Below, one piece after another: positions 1-6,257 of a DNA stretch of 13,922 nucleotides. Under the pieces are notes generated by a model. That model had not been told where the DNA came from. It made no database searches and was given only the letters and a program-made list of their open reading frames with translations. Origin of the DNA: RBG-16-57-9 sp964529745 (GTDB lineage: Archaea; Thermoproteota; Bathyarchaeia; TCS64); contig CAZGZR010000064.1 of NCBI GenBank assembly GCA_964529745.1, positions 1 to 13,922 of the forward strand, given 5' to 3'. Position numbers and translations under genes: made by a program. Each line of letters opens with the position of its first letter. Position 1 is the first letter of the stretch.

Positions 1-995
1 ACCTAGAGCTGGAGAGGGTCATCGAGGAGATCAGGGGTCGGGGGGCGAAGAGGGTTCTGCTGCAGCTGCCCGACGGGCTGCGACCCCTCGCCTTCCAGAT
101 GGTGAAGGCGCTGCGCATGGGCACGGATGCCCAGGTGTATCTAAGCGGGGACTCGTGCTACGGGGCGTGTGACCTGGCGGTGAACCAGGCCAGGGAGCTG
201 TCTGCTGACCTCATAGTCCACTACGGCCACAGCCGCATGACGGTGGACGGCGACGTGCCGGTCATATTCGTACACGCCGAGGTCGATCTGGACGCCGAGG
301 CGCTGGTGGAGGAGGCCGCCCCCCTCCTTGGTCGGTGGCGGCGGATAGGGCTCGCTACCACGGTACAGCACGTCCACATGGTGGACGAGATAGCGGAAAA
401 GCTCAGGGGGAGGGGGTTCACGGTGTACGTGGGCGAGGTCTCGGGGAAGACGCCCCACCCGGGCCAGGTTCTCGGCTGCAGCTACCGCACCGCCAAAGCG
501 GTGGTGGGGGACGTCGAGGCGTACCTGTACGTGGGCGGAGGCGAGTTCCACCCCCAGGGGCTGGTCATGAACACGGGCAAGCCGGTGGTAGTGGCCAACC
601 CGTATAACGCCACGGTGCGGCTGATGACGGAGGACGACCTCATGGGGCTCGCCAAGAGGCGCGTGGCCCAGATCGCCGCCACCCGGGAGGCCGAGAGGAT
701 AGGGGTGCTCGTCTCCTCGAAGCCTGGGCAGCGGGCTATGGCCGAGGCCGAGACGCTTCGGCGCAGGTTCGCCGAGAAGGGCTGCGAGGCCGTCATCATA
801 TACCTGGACGAGGTCAGGGCGGAGCACCTGAACAACTTCGTCGAGGCCCAGGCCTTCATAGACACGGCGTGCCCCAGGCTGGCGGTGGACGGCGTGAGCG
901 GCGTGGACAGACCCATCCTCACGGTGCGTGAGGCGGAGGTGGTCCTCGGCGACATTCGTTGGGAGGACATCTGGGGGAACGGGTACCTGGGGTGA
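1..995 (+). CDS. dph2: 2-(3-amino-3-carboxypropyl)histidine synthase (Dph2), 5'-truncated
   Basis: This enzyme makes the first carbon-carbon bond of diphthamide on elongation factor aEF2, using a [4Fe-4S] cluster to cleave S-adenosylmethionine in a non-classical radical reaction. The frame is open from base 3, and the visible part encodes 330 residues ending in TGA at 993-995; the true start lies left of the window. The first methionine in the window is internal, because the sequence before it (LQLPDGLR at about residues 20-27) is the conserved Dph2 opening. The three cluster cysteines characteristic of the family are visible, one per repeat domain: YGAC (about residue 56, counted from base 3), LGCSYRT (about 159) and TACP (about 290). 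This spacing closely matches the archaeal homodimeric enzyme. Only a few N-terminal residues appear to be missing. It heads a co-directional block of translation, transcription and replication genes. The family call is very secure. Confidence 0.95.
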   Translation, partial: LELERVIEEIRGRGAKRVLLQLPDGLRPLAFQMVKALRMGTDAQVYLSGDSCYGACDLAVNQARELSADLIVHYGHSRMTVDGDVPVIFVHAEVDLDAEALVEEAAPLLGRWRRIGLATTVQHVHMVDEIAEKLRGRGFTVYVGEVSGKTPHPGQVLGCSYRTAKAVVGDVEAYLYVGGGEFHPQGLVMNTGKPVVVANPYNATVRLMTEDDLMGLAKRRVAQIAATREAERIGVLVSSKPGQRAMAEAETLRRRFAEKGCEAVIIYLDEVRAEHLNNFVEAQAFIDTACPRLAVDGVSGVDRPILTVREAEVVLGDIRWEDIWGNGYLG

Positions 996-1002
996 CCGCT
1001 GG

Positions 1003-1010
1003 GTTTATTA
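1003..1010 (+). promoter_or_regulatory. TATA-like box for the csl4-rpoL operon
   Basis: The AT-rich octamer GTTTATTA directly after the dph2 stop is the only TATA-like stretch in the 123-base gap before csl4. The usual archaeal spacing of about 25 bases would put the transcription start near 1030-1034. That is exactly where the first leader hairpin begins. No transcript data are available, so this is an inference from position and composition. Confidence 0.4.
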
Positions 1011-1032
1011 CAAACTGTACTCATAGAAGCCC

Positions 1033-1092
1033 CGATCCTTCGGGATCGATTCACTCTCAAAGACAAGGTTTCCCCGGGGCACAAAACCGGGG
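1033..1092 (+). promoter_or_regulatory. Structured 5' leader upstream of csl4 (two hairpins)
   Basis: Two inverted repeats lie in the leader. The first is a perfect 6-bp stem, CGATCC (1033-1038) with GGATCG (1043-1048), closing a UUCG loop with a C-G pair, the exceptionally stable C(UUCG)G tetraloop. The second pairs CCCCGG (1072-1077) with CCGGGG (1087-1092) around a 9-base loop. The second helix ends about 26 bases before the csl4 ATG and just before AGGTGA (1094-1099), so it could affect ribosome access. No run of T follows either hairpin, so a bacterial-type terminator is unlikely. A regulatory role is inference. Confidence 0.45.
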
Positions 1093-1118
1093 CAGGTGAC
1101 GTAGAAGAAGGGAAAGAC

Positions 1119-1697
1119 ATGGCAAAGAAGCCTATGATAGATGGAAGAGAGGTTTTCCCAGGGGAGCCGCTCGCCGTCATAGAGGAGTACGGCGACGGCA
1201 AGGGCACGTACCAACTCGACGGGGAGGTGAGGTCGGCCGAGCTGGGAGTGACTAGGCTCAACGACGCCGCCAGGGCGGTGGAGGTGAAGAAGGAGACGCC
1301 GGAGATCATAGTCCCCGAGGAGGGGATGGTGGCGGTGGCGGAGGTGGGCTCGGTGGCCCGCAGGGACGCCCGCGTGGACATATTCATGCTCGACGGCAAG
1401 CTCATCCACCCCACCTACAGCGGCGTGGTCCACATAAGCGACATCAGCCGAGACTACACCAAGAACATCGACCTGGCGCTCAGGAGCGGCGACATAGTTA
1501 AGGGCCGTATAGTGAACGTCAAGAACAGGCTGAACCAGATGAGCCTCGCGGGCAACGAGTACGGCGTCATATACGCCTTCTGCAGCAGGTGCGGCGGCCT
1601 CTTGGAGAACAACCGGGGGCGGCTCACTTGCCCCGACTGCGGGCGGGTGGAGCGGAGGAAGACGGCCAATAGCTACGGCAGGGAGGAGCTGGTATGA
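1119..1697 (+). CDS. csl4: Exosome complex RNA-binding protein Csl4
   Basis: This is one of the two RNA-binding cap subunits of the archaeal exosome, which sits on the Rrp41/Rrp42 hexamer and recruits RNA and the DnaG adaptor for 3'-to-5' decay. The 192 residues follow the family order. An N-terminal beta domain includes the typical F-P-G-E-P-L-A-V-I-E-E-Y opening (residues 13-24). A central S1 domain spans about 68-147, with the VVHISDIS signature. A C-terminal zinc ribbon has Cys155, Cys158, Cys171 and Cys174 (CSRC and CPDC). Length is normal for archaea. The ATG at 1119 has only a weak purine-rich stretch (GAAGGGAAAG) in front. The stop overlaps the rpoL start by four bases (ATGA), which indicates translational coupling. 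Linkage to Dph2 and RpoL is a recognised archaeal arrangement. Confidence 0.95.
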   Translation: MAKKPMIDGREVFPGEPLAVIEEYGDGKGTYQLDGEVRSAELGVTRLNDAARAVEVKKETPEIIVPEEGMVAVAEVGSVARRDARVDIFMLDGKLIHPTYSGVVHISDISRDYTKNIDLALRSGDIVKGRIVNVKNRLNQMSLAGNEYGVIYAFCSRCGGLLENNRGRLTCPDCGRVERRKTANSYGREELV

Positions 1698-1984
1698 AGA
1701 TCAACGTCGTGAAGCGGGAGGGCGGCTACATGGAGATGGAGTTCAGCGGCGAGGGGCATACGCTCCTGAACCTGCTTCAGGAGAACCTTCTGGAGGACGG
1801 TAACGTGGAGATGGCGGGGTACAGCAAGCCCCACCCACTGATGGACAGGAGCAAGCTCTTCATCAGGCTGAGGCAGGGTGAGGATCACCTCGACGCCGTC
1901 AAGAAGGCCGCGGAGAGGGCGGACGGCAAGCTGGACGAGTTCCTAGAGGAGTTCGAGAAAAGCTTAGCCGAGGCCAAGCACTGA
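1694..1984 (+). CDS. rpo11: DNA-directed RNA polymerase subunit Rpo11 (RpoL)
   Basis: Rpo11 is the small assembly subunit that dimerises with Rpo3 to form the platform for RNA polymerase, equivalent to eukaryotic RPB11 and half of the bacterial alpha dimer. The 96 residues show the family hallmark: an N-terminal strand pair, then GEGHTLLNLLQENLLED (about residues 19-35), then the Y-S-K-P-H-P-L motif (43-49) and a C-terminal amphipathic helix. The helix is rich in Lys and Glu (about 65-94), as expected for the coiled dimer interface. Length is typical. Its ATG overlaps the csl4 stop by four bases, so the two proteins are almost certainly made from one message. Confidence 0.95.
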   Translation: MKINVVKREGGYMEMEFSGEGHTLLNLLQENLLEDGNVEMAGYSKPHPLMDRSKLFIRLRQGEDHLDAVKKAAERADGKLDEFLEEFEKSLAEAKH

Positions 1985-2012
1985 CGTTATTTGCCGCCCC
2001 GGGGGTGGCCTG

Positions 2013-2507
2013 TTGAAGCCTGTGCGTATCCGTCAGGTAAAGAAGGAGATCAGGTTGCTGGGTTTGGCGGCCAGCAGGGTGGACGCCGTCTACGCCGTGG
2101 TGGGCGTGGTCTATCGGGGCGGCTTGGCGGTGGACGGGGTTCTGTGCGCCGTCTCCTCGTCGCCTGATCTCACCGCCGCCGCGACAGGAATGATCAGGGA
2201 GTCGGTTCACTTTAACCAGATACGTGTGGCGGCGGTGGAACTGGATGGGCTGCCTGCCGGGGCCTGCCTGGACCTGGACGGGTTGGCGTCTGGGACGGGT
2301 AAACCGGTTCTCGGGTTGACACGGGGCCCCGTGGAGCTGGATGAGCGCCACATGTTTATGTGGCGCGGGTACACGGTGAAATGTGTGGGGCTCCGTCGGG
2401 GCGACGCCGAGGGGGTCTTGGACGTCTGCTCGGGGGATGGGGTCCCTGAGGCCCTGCGGGTGGCGGCCATGGTCGCCGGTGGGATGCCCGTGCTACACAA
2501 GGTTTAA
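2013..2507 (+). CDS. DUF99 / UPF0215 family protein (endonuclease V-like fold)
   Basis: This 164-residue protein belongs to the archaeal DUF99 family, which is related in fold to endonuclease V. A deoxyuridine-directed nuclease activity has been suggested for some members; I would not assign a substrate here. Recognisable parts are the opening V-K-K-E-I-R-L-L-G (about residues 9-17), the segment VVGVVYRGGLAVDGVL (about 29-44), the M-I-R-E-S-V-H-F-N-Q-I-R-V block (about 60-72) and LTRGPVEL near 102. A TTG start at 2013 fits the family's MKPVRIRQVKKEIR-like N terminus and follows a weak GGGGTGG ribosome site. It lies 28 bases after rpoL and next to tfs, so it probably shares the operon. Confidence is high for family and low for activity. 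Confidence 0.85.
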   Translation: MKPVRIRQVKKEIRLLGLAASRVDAVYAVVGVVYRGGLAVDGVLCAVSSSPDLTAAATGMIRESVHFNQIRVAAVELDGLPAGACLDLDGLASGTGKPVLGLTRGPVELDERHMFMWRGYTVKCVGLRRGDAEGVLDVCSGDGVPEALRVAAMVAGGMPVLHKV

Positions 2508-2510
2508 AAA
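2503..2510 (+). promoter_or_regulatory. TATA-like box upstream of tfs
   Basis: TTTAAAAA overlaps the DUF99 stop codon. Transcription about 25 bases downstream would begin near 2530. This leaves a short leader carrying the GGAGG site at 2537-2541 just before the GTG start of tfs. It also places the in-frame ATG at 2510 inside the promoter, which argues against that ATG being the start. Confidence 0.45.
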
Positions 2511-2548
2511 TGACAGCTTCTGGTGTAGAAAAAGACGGAGGCCGTCGG

Positions 2549-2872
2549 GTGAAGTTTTGTCCGGAGTGCGGGGCTTTCTGTAACGCCGACAACGAGAAGC
2601 GTTGCTACGTTTGCCCTAAATGCGGGTGGGAGGAGCCACTGGAGGAGAGCCGCACCATCTCCAGGAAGAACAGCGAGGAGGAGGACAAGATCATCGTCAT
2701 CGGCAGGAAGGAGCGGAACCTCTCCACGATGCCCAAGACCAAGGCGTTGTGCGAGAAGTGTGGCAACGACGAGGCCTACTGGTGGATGGTGCAGACCCGG
2801 GGCATCGACGAGAGCATGACCCAGTTCTACAGGTGCACCAAGTGCGGCTACACGTGGCGCGATTATAGTTAA
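2549..2872 (+). CDS. tfs: Transcription factor S (archaeal TFIIS-like cleavage factor)
   Basis: TFS rescues backtracked RNA polymerase by stimulating its intrinsic RNA cleavage. The 107-residue protein has two zinc ribbons joined by a charged linker. The N-terminal ribbon uses Cys4, Cys7, Cys22 and Cys25, with extra cysteines at 11 and 19. The C-terminal ribbon uses Cys68, Cys71, Cys96 and Cys99. The acidic tip that enters the polymerase funnel is intact as Asp87-Glu88 in the T-R-G-I-D-E-S-M-T-Q-F-Y-R-C hairpin, so it should be cleavage-competent. The GTG at 2549 is chosen because it gives the standard MKFCPECG start and follows GGAGG (2537-2541) at seven bases. The upstream in-frame ATG (2510) would add 13 atypical residues and sits in a TATA-like box. 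Confidence 0.93.
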   Translation: MKFCPECGAFCNADNEKRCYVCPKCGWEEPLEESRTISRKNSEEEDKIIVIGRKERNLSTMPKTKALCEKCGNDEAYWWMVQTRGIDESMTQFYRCTKCGYTWRDYS

Positions 2873-2879
2873 TCAATGT

Positions 2880-2887
2880 ATTTTTAT
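2880..2887 (+). promoter_or_regulatory. TATA-like box for pcn
   Basis: ATTTTTAT just after the tfs stop is the only strong AT block in the 66-base gap before the sliding clamp gene. Transcription would be expected near 2907-2910. That would leave about 30 bases of leader to the TTG at 2939, or a leaderless message from the GTG at 2906. Confidence 0.4.
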
Positions 2888-2938
2888 GGGCTCGTGTCTA
2901 TCTAGGTGCAGCATCGCTGTATATTCGAGTGGTTTGGT

Positions 2939-3691
2939 TTGTTTGAGGTTGAGGTTTCGCGGATCGATCCCTTCAGGAACCTGGTGAAGGCGCTTAGCGT
3001 CATCGTGGAGGAGGGGACTTTTAACATGAACGAGGCGCAGCTGAAGCTGCTGGCCATGGACCCGAGCCACGTGGCCATGGTGGACTTCGAGCTGCCGGGG
3101 GGCTTCTTCGACTCGTACGTGTGTGAGGGGGAGCCCAAGCTGAGCATCAACATAAAGGAGTTCCTGCGTTTCCTTGACCGGGTGGATCGGGATGAGCAGG
3201 TGCGTATCGTTTTGAACGAGGAGAAGGCTCGGCTGGTGATCCACTGTAAGCGTGGGGGGCATAGCAGGCGGTTCGAGATGCCCATACTGGAGCCGCTGGA
3301 CGAGGAGGTGCCTCAGCCGAAGATATTCTTCAAGGCGAAGGCTCGTTTGACGACAGACGCATTGAGGATGGCGATACGAGACGCGAGCCTGGTGTCTGAG
3401 CACGTGCGTGTCGAGGTGGAGGGCGACGTGTTCAAGGTGAACGCGGAGGGGGACATGGGCAGTAGCTTCAGCGAGTGGACGCGGGGCAGCGATGATTTGC
3501 TGGAGCTGAAGGTGGACGAGGACAGCAGCGCGACGTTCACGCTGAGCTACCTGAGTGATATAGCGAACGCGGCAGGCGCCAACAGCGAGGTGGCTACGCT
3601 GGAGCTTTCGACGGACATGCCGATAAAGATGGAGTTCGAGATCCCTCAGGGCCGGCTGGTGTACTACCTGGCGCCGTGTATCGGCGTCTAG
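2939..3691 (+). CDS. pcn: DNA polymerase sliding clamp (PCNA)
   Basis: This ring-shaped trimer tethers DNA polymerase, ligase, FEN1 and other PIP-box proteins to DNA. Family features include F-R-N-L-V-K-A-L (N-terminal helix), F-N-M-N-E-A-Q-L-K-L-L-A-M-D-P-S-H-V-A-M-V (DNA-facing helix and strand), the segment S-I-N-I-K-E-F-L-R-F-L-D-R leading to the interdomain region, and the C-terminal IPQGRLVYYLAPCIGV strand. The frame is open from a GTG at 2906, giving 261 residues. The TTG at 2939 gives 250 residues starting MFEVEVSRIDPF, which matches usual archaeal clamp length and N terminus, so I prefer it. The GTG remains possible, since a TATA-like box sits about 23 bases before it. The call as PCNA is firm; the start is uncertain by 11 residues. 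Confidence 0.92.
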   Translation: MFEVEVSRIDPFRNLVKALSVIVEEGTFNMNEAQLKLLAMDPSHVAMVDFELPGGFFDSYVCEGEPKLSINIKEFLRFLDRVDRDEQVRIVLNEEKARLVIHCKRGGHSRRFEMPILEPLDEEVPQPKIFFKAKARLTTDALRMAIRDASLVSEHVRVEVEGDVFKVNAEGDMGSSFSEWTRGSDDLLELKVDEDSSATFTLSYLSDIANAAGANSEVATLELSTDMPIKMEFEIPQGRLVYYLAPCIGV

Positions 3692-3712
3692 CTCCTTGTA
3701 GTTTGTTACTTA

Positions 3713-3779
3713 CTATAAGCGGTTTTCAGGGGAGTGTTTCCCTCGTAACTGGTCAGTGGCTGTAAGCGTTTTCTGGGGG
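3713..3779 (+). repeat. Degenerate direct repeat and hairpin after pcn
   Basis: CTATAAGCGGTTTTCAGGGG (3713-3732) recurs as CTGTAAGCGTTTTCTGGGG (3760-3778) with one gap and two mismatches. Between the copies, AGGGGA (3728-3733) can pair with TTCCCT (3738-3743) across a 4-base loop, using one G-U pair. Function is unknown. It may belong to the transcript end of pcn. Confidence 0.4.
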
Positions 3780-3788
3780 CTGATCAAT

Positions 3789-3827
3789 TAAACGTTATTT
3801 CTTACTTTTACTTAGATCTTTTTTCAT
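3789..3827 (+). terminator. T-rich transcription end after pcn
   Basis: A pyrimidine-rich stretch on the plus strand with several T clusters, including TTATTTCTTACTTTTAC and TCTTTTTTC, follows the GC-rich pcn gene. Archaeal polymerases stop at such oligo-T tracts without needing a hairpin. The rest of the spacer to 3929 is AT-rich and carries the likely promoter of the next operon: TTTTTA near 3897-3902 and TATTATATAG at 3913-3922. Confidence 0.5.
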
Positions 3828-3929
3828 ATATCCATTCCGTCATGCAACTTTTGTCTCCACGTCCACCCTGAACATGCGTCTTCTTTTGTGAATTGCATTT
3901 TTAGCTAACAAGTATTATATAGTTTATGG

Positions 3930-4748
3930 ATGCATTTTAAAACGGGAAAAACTTTGGCAGACATTCTATTCAGTGTACCCGGAGTTATAGACGGAAGATT
4001 CCTAGGACTAATACTAGACATAGCAATGGCGGCACTCGTATACTACTACATGACCTCAGGCAAGACCATACACATACGCAGAATCCCAGGCCTCGACGCC
4101 ATAGAGGAGGCAGTCGGCCGATCCGCGGAGATGGGAAAACCCGTCGTCTGCAGCTTCGGCATCAGCACCTTCAACTACTGGACCCTAGCCGGACTAGCCA
4201 TACTCAGCCACGTCGCCCGGATCTCGGCCCGGACGGGCACCCGCCTCATCGTACCCACGGGGGGCAGCGACTCGTCCCTCATAGTCAGGCCCGTGGCGGA
4301 GGAGATCGTCAGGACGGCCTACGCGATGGAGGGCGCGGAGGACCACTACAACCCCGACGACATCCCGTTCCTGAGCGGACAGCAGTACGCCTACACGGGC
4401 GGCTACATCGGCATCCTGCAGAGAACCAGGCCTGGCAGCGTCATCATGACGGGAAGCCACGCCTCCGAGGCCATGAACATAGCCGAGACCAGTAACGCCG
4501 TCGGAGCCATAACCATAACGTCGGGAAGCTACGTGAGCAACGTCGCCGCGCTGGCGTGCGCAAGCGACTACATACTGATCGGTGAGGAGGCCCCGGCGGC
4601 GGGCGCCTACCTCTCGGATGACCCAGCCCAGAGGGCCAGCATCAGGGTGCAGGACCTCTTCAAGTGGCTGGCCCTAGGGCTGATAATACTCGGGCTCGCA
4701 GCCTACTCGGTCGGAAACGACTTCGTGCTAAGGCTGCTGGCCACATAG
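3930..4748 (+). CDS. DUF6754 domain membrane protein (module subunit A)
   Basis: This 272-residue protein matches the DUF6754 family, whose function is unknown. One hydrophobic helix (about 24-41) is followed by the family signature H-I-R-R-I-P-G-L-D-A-I-E-E-A-V-G-R (48-64) and a long alpha/beta domain. That domain contains L-I-V-P-T-G-G (about 109-115), P-F-L-S-G-Q-Q-Y-A-Y, E-T-S-N-A-V-G-A and D-Y-I-L-I-G-E-E. A second hydrophobic helix closes the protein (about 243-262). Basic residues just after the first helix (K45, R50, R51) predict a cytoplasmic soluble domain. ATG 3930 is the first start. A TATA-like run ends only eight bases before it, so the TTG at 3954, giving M-A-D-I-L-F-S-V-P-G, is an alternative. 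It heads four closely spaced membrane genes; partnership with them is inferred from spacing. Confidence 0.8.
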   Translation: MHFKTGKTLADILFSVPGVIDGRFLGLILDIAMAALVYYYMTSGKTIHIRRIPGLDAIEEAVGRSAEMGKPVVCSFGISTFNYWTLAGLAILSHVARISARTGTRLIVPTGGSDSSLIVRPVAEEIVRTAYAMEGAEDHYNPDDIPFLSGQQYAYTGGYIGILQRTRPGSVIMTGSHASEAMNIAETSNAVGAITITSGSYVSNVAALACASDYILIGEEAPAAGAYLSDDPAQRASIRVQDLFKWLALGLIILGLAAYSVGNDFVLRLLAT

Positions 4749-4773
4749 GAGGTGAAGAAAAACGTCAGAGATA

Positions 4774-5400
4774 TTGAAGAATAGGCAGCTTCAACTGGCT
4801 GTCATGGCGTTGTCCTTCCTTCTGGTCTTCATACCCTACTTCCTCGACATACCTCAGCTGAACCAGGCGTCCACGGAGCTGGTCACCATCACCAGCGTGG
4901 TCACGGCCTTCACCGTTGCTCTCGCCGTGGTGTCTCAGTACAGGCGCGGCATGAGCTTCATCACGAGGCGCGTCAAGGGCTGGCAGTTTAAGGCATACAT
5001 GCTCATCGCCATCGCGCTGATGCTCGTCTTCGCCCTGTTCGGGAGAGACCAGGGGCCCTACCAGTGGGTCATGCTAGCGATAGTAAACCCCCTGAGCGGC
5101 GTCAACTACTGCATACTGGCCTTCTACATGTCGTCAACCGCGGCCAGGGCGTTCAGGGCCAGGAACTCAAAGGCGATCCTCCTCCTGCTGACTGGCTTCA
5201 TCGTGCTGCTCTACCAGGCACCCCTCACGGGAGCCCTATTCCCATCCATCAACCCCATCGGCGTATACCTCGGCGCGACCTTCGTCACGGGCGTCGGCGC
5301 GATGTTCCTCATCAGCGTCACCGTGGGCGCCATAGTCTTCGGCGTCAGGGTGCTCCTGGGCAAGGAGCCCTCCGTGCTCGGCATAGGAGGTGAGGATTAG
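4774..5400 (+). CDS. Six-helix membrane protein of unknown function (module subunit B)
   Basis: I do not recognise a named family. The 208 residues contain about six hydrophobic segments (roughly 8-24, 36-54, 70-88, 97-119, 133-150 and 164-194). A strongly basic loop between the second and third (Y-R-R-G-M-S-F-I-T-R-R-V-K-G) should face the cytoplasm, as should the A-R-A-F-R-A-R loop before the fifth. There are no obvious catalytic or metal-binding motifs. The start is TTG at 4774. The strong AGGAGGTGA at 4747-4755 overlaps the upstream stop but lies 18 bases away, with no in-frame start between, so ATG 4804 (M-A-L-S-F-L-L-V) is also possible. Its stop is one base before the next gene's start. 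It probably forms a complex with the flanking gene products. Confidence 0.75.
   Translation: MKNRQLQLAVMALSFLLVFIPYFLDIPQLNQASTELVTITSVVTAFTVALAVVSQYRRGMSFITRRVKGWQFKAYMLIAIALMLVFALFGRDQGPYQWVMLAIVNPLSGVNYCILAFYMSSTAARAFRARNSKAILLLLTGFIVLLYQAPLTGALFPSINPIGVYLGATFVTGVGAMFLISVTVGAIVFGVRVLLGKEPSVLGIGGED
5386..5393 (+). promoter_or_regulatory. Strong ribosome binding site that fixes the 5402 start
   Basis: GGAGGTGA, a full complement to the 16S rRNA tail, ends eight bases before the TTG at 5402. The in-frame GTG at 5390 lies inside this site and cannot be used with it. The longer reading starting M-R-I-S-L is therefore rejected. Confidence 0.75.
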
Positions 5401-5401
5401 C

Positions 5402-6253
5402 TTGGCCGACAGCAGAGGCGGACTATTGAAGTGGATGGCCACTTACGACAGGAGGTACGTCTATCTGGTCCTGTTCCTCGTCGTCACCATACCCCTCCTC
5501 AGACCCATAGGCATGCCCGTCAGCGTCAGCCCCGACACACAGCAGTACTTCGAGGTTCTAGATAGCGTCGAAGCCGGGGACAAGGTGTTCTTCACCTTGA
5601 ACACCGAGTACAGCGGCTTCAACGAGATACACAGCGGCATCGTGGCCTCGCTGAGGGTCCTGGTGGACCACAAGGCCAAGATATGCTTCGCGGAGGGCCA
5701 CGTGGAGGCCACCATCCTACCCGACCTCATCGTCAGCGAGGTGAAGAGCCAGATGGACGCCAACGACTACCAGTACGGAAGGGACTACGTGATACTGGGC
5801 TACGTGATGCCCAACGAGCCGGCCGTGGCCTCCATGGCCATGGACTTCCACGCCATCGTCACCCAGGACTACCTCGGCAGATCCATCCAGGGCACGTTCC
5901 TGGACGATGTCCACACGTGGGAGGACTGGGACCTCATAGCCGACTTCTCCACCGGCCTAGCAACAGGCCACCTGCAGAACCACTTCGCCCTCAGGGGGAC
6001 ACCCATGATCGTCAACTGCATCGGCGTCAGCGTCCCGTCTCAGAAGCCTTACCTCAACTCGGGACTCATCCAGGGACTGCTACAGAGCATGAAAGGCGGA
6101 GCCGAGCTGGAGTACGTCATCGGTTACCCCGGCGTCGGCCTGACCTCCATGGACGCCTTCACGTTCGGCCACTACATGCTCATCATCTTCATAATCATCG
6201 GCAACATCGGCTACCTGGGCTACATAAAGAAGCAGACGGAGGTAGGAGGATAA
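5402..6253 (+). CDS. Membrane-anchored alpha/beta protein (module subunit C), probable distant copy of the DUF6754 fold
   Basis: The 283 residues have a basic N-terminal tail (R5, K10, R17, R18), a hydrophobic helix (about 20-34), the motif L-R-P-I-G-M-P-V-S-V-S-P (about 33-44), a soluble domain of about 200 residues, and a C-terminal helix (about 255-275) followed by Y-I-K-K. By the positive-inside rule both ends are cytoplasmic and the domain is outside the cell. The domain runs parallel to the DUF6754 protein at 3930. After the anchor come an early G-D-K-V-F-F strand (G-K-P-V-V there), an F-N-E-I-H-S-G-I helix (F-N-Y-W-T-L-A-G-L there), a strand ending in G (C-F-A-E-G; V-P-T-G-G), then a long acidic helix. 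That comparison is mine and by eye. The TTG start is set by the ribosome site at 5386-5393. Function unknown. Confidence 0.75.
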   Translation: MADSRGGLLKWMATYDRRYVYLVLFLVVTIPLLRPIGMPVSVSPDTQQYFEVLDSVEAGDKVFFTLNTEYSGFNEIHSGIVASLRVLVDHKAKICFAEGHVEATILPDLIVSEVKSQMDANDYQYGRDYVILGYVMPNEPAVASMAMDFHAIVTQDYLGRSIQGTFLDDVHTWEDWDLIADFSTGLATGHLQNHFALRGTPMIVNCIGVSVPSQKPYLNSGLIQGLLQSMKGGAELEYVIGYPGVGLTSMDAFTFGHYMLIIFIIIGNIGYLGYIKKQTEVGG

Positions 6254-6257
6254 GCAA

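Noticed and set aside
141..827. Long minus-strand open frame opposite dph2, and similar long frames opposite csl4, the creatininase gene and AOR.
   Set aside because: They are antisense shadows of GC-rich genes, rich in His, Arg, Pro and Gly, while the opposite strand encodes clear protein families.
1011..1070. A possible tRNA or tRNA fragment around GGATCGATTC.
   Set aside because: No acceptor stem, anticodon arm or matching T arm can be drawn; the stem is better explained as a UUCG hairpin.
5390..5401. GTG 5390 as start of subunit C.
   Set aside because: The GTG lies within the GGAGGTGA ribosome site that serves the TTG at 5402.
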